Source of the DNA: Candidatus Brevibacterium intestinigallinarum
Lineage (GTDB): Bacteria; Actinomycetota; Actinomycetes; Actinomycetales; Brevibacteriaceae
NCBI GenBank assembly: GCA_019117325.1
Contig: DWZY01000108.1
Span: 1 to 5,089, forward strand
Direction: 5' to 3'
DNA: 5,089 bases
Below are positions 1 to 4,257 of the stretch, piece by piece. Each line of letters starts with the position of its first letter. Positions within the stretch are counted from its first letter, which is position 1. Below the pieces are notes generated by a model. It had not been told where the DNA came from. It did no database searches and worked only from the letters and a program-made list of their open reading frames with translations. The translations under genes and the position numbers were made by a program.

Positions 1-999
1 GCACTCACGGGACTGACGGACGGGGCTGAGGCCTCGACAGCGGATTCGACGTCGGCACCGGCGTCCGACTCGGACACTGCAGCACAGGCGCCCCTCGTCG
101 AGGTGCGCGGCCTCACCCAGGTCTTCGCCCGCGTTCCGCGGGAGGAGACGCAGGACGGGGAGCCGGGTACGACCTCGGGAGCAGGTGCTGTCTCGGAAAC
201 CGGCGCGGCTTCAGGAACAGTCGCGTCCGCCGAGGCCGGGGGCACCCAGTCGGCGATCATCGGCATCGAGGACGTGACCTTCAGCGTCCCCGCGGGGACG
301 ACGCTGGGACTGGTGGGCGAGTCCGGGTCGGGGAAGTCGACGATCGGGCGAGCGCTCGCGGGCTTCTCCGCGCCGCAGTCCGGGACGATCCGCGTGGGCG
401 ACTTCCAGGCGGAGAGCCTCACGAAGCGGCAGCTGCGCGAGTACCGGCGGACGGTGCAGCTGGTGCACCAGAACCCGGCGAGCGCGCTGGATCCCGTCCA
501 CACGGTGGGGGCGTCGATCGCGGAGCCTCTGCGGAACTTCCGCATCGGCACGAAGGCCGAGCGCATGGAGCTGGTCGCGCAGGCCATGGAGCGGGTGGCG
601 CTGGATCCGGGGCTGGCGTCGCGCAGGCCGCGGGAGCTGTCCGGTGGGCAGCTGCAGCGGATCGCGATCGCCCGGGCGCTGGTGATCGAGCCGCGGCTGG
701 TCGTGTTCGATGAGGCGGTCTCGGCGCTCGATGTGACGGTGCAGGCGCAGATCCTCGAGCTCATCCAGCGGCTGCAGGAGGAGCTGGGGCTCACGTACGT
801 GTTCATCTCGCACGACTTGGCGGTGGTGCGGCAGATCGCGCACTCGGTGACGGTCCTGTCGCAGGGCCACCAGGTGGAGACCGGGCCGGTCGAGCAGGTG
901 TTCGCCAGGCCCGAGGATCCGTACACGCAGCGACTGCTGGCCGCGATCCCGCGCCCGCTGGACACCCAGGTGCTGGACCTGCAGGCACTGTCGATCTGA
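1..999 (+). CDS. Peptide/nickel-type ABC transporter ATP-binding protein, C-terminal part (5' end outside window)
   Basis: This is the ATPase subunit that would power a Dpp/Opp-type importer at the inner face of the membrane. The frame is open from base 1, giving 332 visible residues. Counting from base 1, residues 1-31 are an Ala/Ser/Thr/Asp-rich linker, and an ATPase domain starts at about 32 (PLVEVRGLTQVF). Walker A is at 106-114 (GESGSGKST), the Q-loop Gln at 157, the LSGGQ signature at 213-217, Walker B at 233-238 (LVVFDE), the D-loop SALD at 241-244 and the switch His at 271 (ISHD). The tail at 305-317 (EDPYTQRLLAAIP) is typical of oligopeptide/dipeptide ATPases. A GTG at 103 lies inside the first beta strand and is not a credible start. 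The linker suggests the second half of a DppD-DppF-like double ATPase, though a single-domain protein with a disordered N-terminus is possible. About 35 low-complexity residues (48-83) interrupt the domain before Walker A. The substrate cannot be read from the sequence. Confidence 0.93.
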   Translation, partial: ALTGLTDGAEASTADSTSAPASDSDTAAQAPLVEVRGLTQVFARVPREETQDGEPGTTSGAGAVSETGAASGTVASAEAGGTQSAIIGIEDVTFSVPAGTTLGLVGESGSGKSTIGRALAGFSAPQSGTIRVGDFQAESLTKRQLREYRRTVQLVHQNPASALDPVHTVGASIAEPLRNFRIGTKAERMELVAQAMERVALDPGLASRRPRELSGGQLQRIAIARALVIEPRLVVFDEAVSALDVTVQAQILELIQRLQEELGLTYVFISHDLAVVRQIAHSVTVLSQGHQVETGPVEQVFARPEDPYTQRLLAAIPRPLDTQVLDLQALSI

Positions 1000-1011
1000 C
1001 TCTCGATCTGA
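991..1011 (+). repeat. Direct repeat duplicating the stop-codon context of the ABC gene
   Basis: The 9-mer TCGATCTGA occurs at 991-999, containing the ABC stop codon, and again at 1003-1011. The second TGA is in the same frame, so it acts as a backup stop 12 bases downstream. This could be a small tandem duplication or chance. Confidence 0.5.
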
Positions 1012-1074
1012 TCATGCAGTGCGTGCGGGATGTGTGAGCGGGGGCGCCGGAAGGACACACGGACGGGCCACCAG

Positions 1075-1135
1075 CTCGTCGGACATCACCGGGGCGGGCA
1101 GTCCGCCGGCAGTGATCGACCCGTCTCCCGACGAG
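1075..1135. other. Nested inverted repeats in the gap after the ABC gene
   Basis: An 8-bp outer arm (CTCGTCGG, 1075-1082; CCGACGAG, 1128-1135) encloses a second pairing (ATCACCGG at 1085-1092 with CCGG at 1106-1109 and TGAT at 1113-1116, with CAG bulged). An alternative inner pairing is GGCGG (1093-1097) with CCGCC (1103-1107). This could be a folded 3' UTR or a weak second terminator. GC-rich DNA makes short dyads common, so support is weak. The rest of 1012-1158 shows no gene that I can support. Confidence 0.25.
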
Positions 1136-1158
1136 TCCGACCCGGGATGTCGATGCCC

Positions 1159-1215
1159 AGTCAGACGTGGGTGCGGGGCAGTCGCCTAACGACCGCCCCG
1201 CACCCACGTCTGACT
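1159..1215. terminator. Long perfect hairpin, likely bidirectional terminator
   Basis: The 21-base arms at 1159-1179 and 1195-1215 are exact reverse complements. The stem can extend past one A/C mismatch by GTCG/CGAC (1181-1184 with 1190-1193), closing a CCTAA loop. It sits between the convergent ABC gene (ends 999) and OsmC gene (stop at 1239), 24 bp from the latter, as expected for a shared terminator. No T-run follows on either strand, which is common for terminators in high-GC actinobacteria. A dispersed palindromic repeat element is an alternative. Confidence 0.75.
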
Positions 1216-1238
1216 CATCTTGGTGGACCGCCCATCGG

Positions 1239-1694
1239 TCAGGCTGAGGCAAGCACCCTGTTCTTCCAGTCGGTCGTCACCTCAACGCCGGAGCGCACGA
1301 ACAGCTGCGTCAGCGGGCATCGCCGGGTGACCTCGGCCACGAATACGTCGAAAGCGGCGTCGTCCAGATGGGTCTCCAGTTCGACGGTGAGCGCGACGCG
1401 CGAGAAGTTCGGGTTCCCCTCCGCCCCATAGACCAGCACGGAGTTGTCCAGCTCCGCCTCCACCCGGCCCGAGAACTGTCCCAGCTCGATGCCCTGGCCC
1501 TGGGCCACGATCGCGGAGGTCACCTGGTTGCACGCGACGAACGCACCCAGCACCTGGTCCAGAGGACTGGACGCGCCGCGGGCGCATAAGCGGTGCACCA
1601 CCGTGCGGCGGGAGCGGGATCGGCTCACGCACGTGCTCACCTCACCCGATCTGGCAACGATCCCGCGCACGCTGGCCACGGCTGACGCGCACAT
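1239..1694 (-). CDS. OsmC/Ohr-family protein (peroxide or thiol redox)
   Basis: Members of this family reduce organic hydroperoxides or act on small thiol substrates in the cytoplasm, using two cysteines. From the ATG at 1694 the product is 151 aa. The OsmC core is clear from about residue 42. The helix SSPLDQVLGAFVACNQVTSA carries C55, there is a middle beta region (about 76-107), and RRCPLTQLF carries C126 with the family's Cys-Pro pattern, followed by a final strand, GVEVTTDW. The N-terminal 40 residues are unconvincing. The usual D-x-P and Gly-Gly segment before the first Cys helix is not recognisable, and rare codons occur there, including a TTA at 1587-1589. The start is uncertain. The ATG at 1694 has no Shine-Dalgarno site. 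A GTG at 1628 (129 aa) has GAGGTGA upstream, a good anti-Shine-Dalgarno match but rather far away. The open frame continues upstream only as antisense of the SDR gene. It is divergent from that gene and convergent with the ABC gene. Confidence 0.82.
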   Translation of the reverse strand: MCASAVASVRGIVARSGEVSTCVSRSRSRRTVVHRLCARGASSPLDQVLGAFVACNQVTSAIVAQGQGIELGQFSGRVEAELDNSVLVYGAEGNPNFSRVALTVELETHLDDAAFDVFVAEVTRRCPLTQLFVRSGVEVTTDWKNRVLASA

Positions 1695-1721
1695 CACGCC
1701 CCGCGGGCCGGTCGTCTGCGT

Positions 1722-1727
1722 GACAAT
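1722..1727 (+). promoter_or_regulatory. -10-like element for leaderless SDR transcript
   Basis: GACAAT (4 of 6 matches to TATAAT) ends six bases before the ATG at 1734. That spacing would start transcription at or beside the A of the start codon. The only purine-rich stretch (GGGGGA, 1728-1733) touches the ATG and is too close to work as a Shine-Dalgarno site. Leaderless mRNAs with this layout are common in actinobacteria. No clear -35 box is visible. Confidence 0.5.
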
Positions 1728-1733
1728 GGGGGA

Positions 1734-2588
1734 ATGCCGCACTCTCCGTTCACTCAGTCCGGCGGGTCCTCCCGCCCCACTCCCTCGAACCTGAACGCCG
1801 AGGTCCTCGACTTCTCGAGCAAGAGGATCAAGTCCTCCACCCCCGTCGCGGTGGTGACGGGCGGATCCAGCGGGATCGGTGCGGAGATCGTCCGCGAGCT
1901 GTCGCACGACCACCTGGTCCTGGCGATCGGCCGGGACATGGAGCGGCTCGAGGCGGTCGTCGAGTCCGTGGCGTCTTCGGCACCGGAGATCTCTGCGGCC
2001 GGCCGTGCGGGCTCCGCCGCTGTCGACGAGTCGCGCGTCATCCCCGTGTTCGCGGATCTGACGGATCCGGAGACGGCCGGGGAGATCATCCTCGAGGAGG
2101 CCACGCCGCTGGGCCGCGTCGACGTGCTGGTGCACTGCGCCGCGATGGCGCCCCGCTTCACCGTGGAGGACGCGACGCCCAACGACTGGCGGGAATCGTT
2201 CGCGACCAATGTCATCGCACCGGCTGAGATCACCCGGTCGCTGCTCCCGCTGCTGCGGATGGTGAAGGGGACGGTCGTGTTCATCGGCTCGGGGGCCTCG
2301 CGGACCTCGGTGCCGTTCCACACGGTGTACTCCGCGTCGAAGCACGCACTGCAGGCGGTGGCCGACGGGCTGCGGCAGCAGGTGGGCGAGGACGGGGTGC
2401 GCGTCTCGACGGTGGCTCCCGGGCCCACGCACACGCGGATGTCGCAGGAGTCCAGCCAGCACGACTATCCGGTGCAGGAGCGGGACTTCCGCATGGACCC
2501 CACGAGCGTGGCCCGGTCCGTCCGGCACGTCGTCGACGCACCGGAGGACGCGGTCATCAGCGAGGTGTGGGTGCGGCCGCGGTACTGA
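1734..2588 (+). CDS. Classical short-chain dehydrogenase/reductase (SDR)
   Basis: This is an NAD(P)(H)-dependent cytosolic oxidoreductase with a Rossmann fold, 284 aa. The cofactor glycine motif TGGSSGIG is at 42-49. Arg67 after the second strand (LAIGRD) hints at NADPH preference. D108 (ADLTD) should sit near the adenine ring. HCAA at 134-137 replaces the usual NNAG. The catalytic tetrad is N159, S186, Y199 and K203 (YSASK, with the Ser 13 residues before the Tyr). PGPTHT at 229-234 is the usual PG motif after the sixth strand. The protein carries a 36-residue N-terminal tail and an Ala/Ser/Gly-rich insert at about 79-98, so it is longer than the usual 250 aa. ATG 1734 is the only start giving a whole fold, as no other in-frame start precedes the glycine motif. 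It is divergent from the OsmC gene across 39 bp. The substrate is unknown; SDRs cannot be assigned one from motifs. Confidence 0.93.
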   Translation: MPHSPFTQSGGSSRPTPSNLNAEVLDFSSKRIKSSTPVAVVTGGSSGIGAEIVRELSHDHLVLAIGRDMERLEAVVESVASSAPEISAAGRAGSAAVDESRVIPVFADLTDPETAGEIILEEATPLGRVDVLVHCAAMAPRFTVEDATPNDWRESFATNVIAPAEITRSLLPLLRMVKGTVVFIGSGASRTSVPFHTVYSASKHALQAVADGLRQQVGEDGVRVSTVAPGPTHTRMSQESSQHDYPVQERDFRMDPTSVARSVRHVVDAPEDAVISEVWVRPRY

Positions 2589-2614
2589 GGCCGGTCCGCC
2601 TCTCCCCTGAATCG

Positions 2615-2684
2615 CGACGCGCCGCGAGCGTGTTCGACGGGACCCCGCGTGCTGGGGTGCGTCGAACAGGCTCGCGGCGCGTCG
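2615..2684. terminator. Long hairpin between convergent SDR and methyltransferase genes
   Basis: The 24-base arms at 2615-2638 and 2661-2684 are complementary with one mismatch (15 bp, mismatch, 8 bp). An inner ACCCC (2642-2646) can pair with GGGGT (2654-2658), leaving a 7-base loop. It lies 26 bp after the SDR stop and 44 bp from the stop of the opposing gene, so it can serve both strands. There is no T-tract. The sequence is unrelated to the 1159-1215 hairpin. Confidence 0.75.
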
Positions 2685-2696
2685 GTGCAGATAGGT

Positions 2697-2731
2697 CCGG
2701 TCAGCTCAAGCGGCCCGGCCCGGTCAGCTCA
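2697..2731 (-). repeat. 12-bp direct repeat covering the methyltransferase stop codon
   Basis: CCGGTCAGCTCA occurs at 2697-2708 and 2720-2731 with a 23-bp period. On the minus strand each copy begins with TGA, and the 2720-2731 copy contains the gene's actual stop codon. The second TGA is out of frame. Confidence 0.6.
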
Positions 2732-3784
2732 GGCGCGGTCGCCCAGAGCGACGATGTGCTCCGGCAGGCGCTCGTTGCTGCCGTACATGAAGTGGTTCTC
2801 CATGCGCTCGGAGAAGCGGCTCGCGTCGGTCACGCGGCCCACGGCCTCGGCGACCTCGCGGATGTGGACCGGTGAGGCACCGCAGCACACGCCCAGGTAG
2901 TTGACGCCGATCTCGTACGCGTCCTGCGCGAACTGGCGGATCTCATACCGGTTCGAGTACAGCGGGTCCAGGGCCGTGGGGAAGGTCCGGCCGTGCGGGG
3001 CGGGCACGCGCGCGTGCGGATCGCTCAGGTTGAAGAAGGTGGGCTCCTCCTGCGTCGTCCGGTACGGGATGGGCAGCGCGCCCACGTGACACGACACCGC
3101 CTCGCGGATCTGGCGGATGTACGGCAGGAGAGTGTCCGGACCGCGGAAGCAGTTCATGCCCACGACGTCCGCGCCGGCCTGCTCGAGGCGCTGCGCGGTC
3201 TCGACGACGCTCACGCCGTCGGCCATCTCCTCGAACGCCATGGGCGCCAGGGTGAGGACGACCTCGAGGCCGCTGGCCTTCGCGATCTCCAGGGCGGCGA
3301 GCGCCTCGCCCGCGTAGTAGAAGGTCTCGCCGATGATGATGTCGGCGCCCTCCTCGACGGCCCAGCCCACCATCTCCTCGAACATCGCGCGGACCTCGGC
3401 CTGGCTCTGCGGGTTCGACGGATCCCAGATGTTGGAGTTCGAGATGTTGCCCGCGACCAGGTCACCGGGGCGGGAGTCAGCGACCTCGCGCGCGATTGTG
3501 AGTGCCGCCCTGTTGAGGGGCTCCAGCAGCTCCTCCTTGCCGATGACCCGCATCTTCTCGCGGTGGCCGTTGTACGTGAAGGCCTCGACGATGTCGGAGC
3601 CGGCCCGCTGGAAGTCCACGTGCAGGGCGCGCAGGGCCTCCGGGAACTCGAGGGCGACCTCGGGGACGAACTCGCCAGCGGTCAGGTATCCCCGACGTTC
3701 GAGCTCGAAGAGGAATCCCTCCGCGATGATGACGGGGCCTGCATCGAGGCGCTGGGTGAGGGTGGGTGCGGGTGTGACGGTCAT
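2729..3784 (-). CDS. Homocysteine S-methyltransferase family protein, BHMT-like
   Basis: The family transfers a methyl group from a donor (betaine, S-methylmethionine or SAM, depending on member) to homocysteine, forming methionine, in a zinc-dependent TIM barrel. The product is 351 aa. The three expected zinc ligands are C212 (GMNCFRGP), C300 and C301 (GVCCGASPVHIR), at positions close to 217/299/300 of mammalian BHMT. E153 (IIGETFYY) matches the homocysteine-binding Glu of BHMT. The stretch ERRGY-LTAG-FVPE and the AGSDIVEAFTYNGHREK region also read as BHMT-like. The usual N-terminal DGG motif appears instead as AEGF (21-24). The protein ends about 50 residues after the Cys pair, so it lacks the long C-terminal extension of mammalian BHMT (about 406 aa). 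The ATG at 3784 has AAGGAG six bases upstream; a longer in-frame extension to GTG 3907 lacks family similarity. The methyl donor is not evident. No cobalamin domain is present, and I see no SAM or B12 riboswitch upstream. Confidence 0.93.
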   Translation of the reverse strand: MTVTPAPTLTQRLDAGPVIIAEGFLFELERRGYLTAGEFVPEVALEFPEALRALHVDFQRAGSDIVEAFTYNGHREKMRVIGKEELLEPLNRAALTIAREVADSRPGDLVAGNISNSNIWDPSNPQSQAEVRAMFEEMVGWAVEEGADIIIGETFYYAGEALAALEIAKASGLEVVLTLAPMAFEEMADGVSVVETAQRLEQAGADVVGMNCFRGPDTLLPYIRQIREAVSCHVGALPIPYRTTQEEPTFFNLSDPHARVPAPHGRTFPTALDPLYSNRYEIRQFAQDAYEIGVNYLGVCCGASPVHIREVAEAVGRVTDASRFSERMENHFMYGSNERLPEHIVALGDRA

Positions 3785-3790
3785 GTCTGT

Positions 3791-3796
3791 CTCCTT
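3791..3796 (-). promoter_or_regulatory. Shine-Dalgarno site that fixes the methyltransferase start
   Basis: AAGGAG on the minus strand, followed by a six-base spacer and the ATG at 3784. This is the strongest ribosome-binding site in the window and supports this start over the upstream in-frame GTG. Confidence 0.85.
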
Positions 3797-3848
3797 GGCT
3801 GTGCACCGGCTGGGCTTCGCCTGGACACCGCGCATCCCGGAGGATCGC

Positions 3849-3866
3849 AGCATCGGCAGTGATGCT
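3849..3866. promoter_or_regulatory. Candidate operator dyad upstream of the methyltransferase
   Basis: AGCATC (3849-3854) and GATGCT (3861-3866) are exact inverted repeats with a six-base spacer. The centre is about 73 bp upstream of the methyltransferase ATG, a sensible place for a repressor or activator site. I do not recognise a specific regulator's motif. Confidence 0.3.
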
Positions 3867-3918
3867 CGTGCGACGACGGATGGTCCGTGCCGCCACGGCG
3901 CGATCACGTCGCCACCTA

Positions 3919-3946
3919 AGCACGGAGGCTGTGAGCGGCCTGTGCT
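3919..3946. promoter_or_regulatory. Interrupted dyad in the divergent gap
   Basis: AGCAC (3919-3923) pairs with GTGCT (3942-3946), and AGGC (3926-3929) pairs with GCCT (3938-3941), with a GG bulge and an 8-base loop. It could be an RNA hairpin or a protein-binding site. A smaller CCGTG/CACGG hairpin lies at 3885-3898. Confidence 0.25.
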
Positions 3947-3979
3947 CGCCCGTCACGGGGAGTCATACAGCGAGTTGAC

Positions 3980-4062
3980 GGGACGATGCGTCGCGGGCGG
4001 CACCATGCGTCGCGAGGGACGGGTGGAGTGCTCGCGGGACGGGTGCACGCACGTGTCCCTCG
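3980..4062. repeat. GC-rich repetitive patch in the divergent gap
   Basis: The 10-mer ATGCGTCGCG occurs at 3986-3995 and 4005-4014. GGGACGGGTG occurs at 4016-4025 and 4036-4045, each preceded by TCGCG-like sequence. CGAGGGAC (4013-4020) is also inverted at 4055-4062 (GTCCCTCG). The patch has no convincing coding content on either strand. Purpose unknown: decayed sequence, a binding-site cluster or a structured leader are all possible. Confidence 0.4.
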
Positions 4063-4140
4063 AGCCATCCGGCCGTCCGTCGCGAAGTGGAGGCCCCACC
4101 CACCTCCTATCCCCGCGACCGCCCTCGGACCAACGCCCGG

Positions 4141-4159
4141 CCTGTGACCCCCTGTGACC
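4141..4159 (+). promoter_or_regulatory. Tandem CCTGTGACC motif upstream of the ATP-grasp gene
   Basis: CCTGTGACC is repeated exactly at 4141-4149 and 4151-4159, a 10-bp period that places both copies on one helix face. It lies about 30-50 bp upstream of the candidate -10 box, a typical position for an activator bound as a tandem dimer. No known regulator is assigned. Confidence 0.35.
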
Positions 4160-4189
4160 GTTGCCGCCCGGCCGTCCCACCGCGCGCAC

Positions 4190-4195
4190 TACCGT
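4190..4195 (+). promoter_or_regulatory. Candidate -10 box for the ATP-grasp gene
   Basis: TACCGT fits the actinobacterial TAnnnT pattern and would start transcription near 4202, giving a leader of about 55 bases. A -35-like TTGCCG at 4161-4166 is 23 bp away, too far for standard spacing. The leader contains CCCGCC/GGCGGG (4220-4225 with 4232-4237), a GC stem just before the ribosome-binding site. Confidence 0.35.
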
Positions 4196-4243
4196 GGGCA
4201 GGAAACGCTTCACCGCAGACCCGCCCGGCCCGGCGGGCATCGC

Positions 4244-4249
4244 GAAAGG
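4244..4249 (+). promoter_or_regulatory. Shine-Dalgarno site of the ATP-grasp gene
   Basis: GAAAGG lies eight bases before the ATG at 4258 and supports that start. Confidence 0.65.
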
Positions 4250-4257
4250 CCACGCAC

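Noticed and set aside
211..870. Long minus-strand open frame (219 aa) opposite the ABC gene
   Set aside because: It is the antisense of a strongly motif-supported ATPase. Its translation is Arg/Pro/His-rich with no domain, as expected from GC-rich shadow frames.
1754..2434. Minus-strand open frame (226 aa) opposite the SDR
   Set aside because: Ser/Thr/Arg-rich shadow without recognisable motifs; the plus strand has a complete SDR tetrad.
1695..2528. Upstream extension of the OsmC frame to 429 aa
   Set aside because: The extension runs antisense through the SDR gene, with shadow composition. Only the last 110 or so residues are OsmC-like.
2993..3862. Plus-strand open frame (289 aa) opposite the methyltransferase
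   Set aside because: Composition is typical of antisense in high-GC DNA (Arg, Leu, Asp, Gly, His), with no family features. The minus strand has a ribosome-binding site and the conserved zinc cysteines.
3785..3907. In-frame N-terminal extension of the methyltransferase to GTG 3907
   Set aside because: The added residues show no family similarity and use poorer codons, while AAGGAG six bases before ATG 3784 marks a better start.
3333..4157. Plus-strand open frame (274 aa) covering part of the methyltransferase and the divergent gap
   Set aside because: Most of it is antisense to the methyltransferase. The part in the gap has no ribosome-binding site or domain.
3785..4257. Riboswitch (SAM or cobalamin) upstream of the methyltransferase
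   Set aside because: I looked for the conserved core words of these riboswitches on the minus strand and did not see them, only short dyads.
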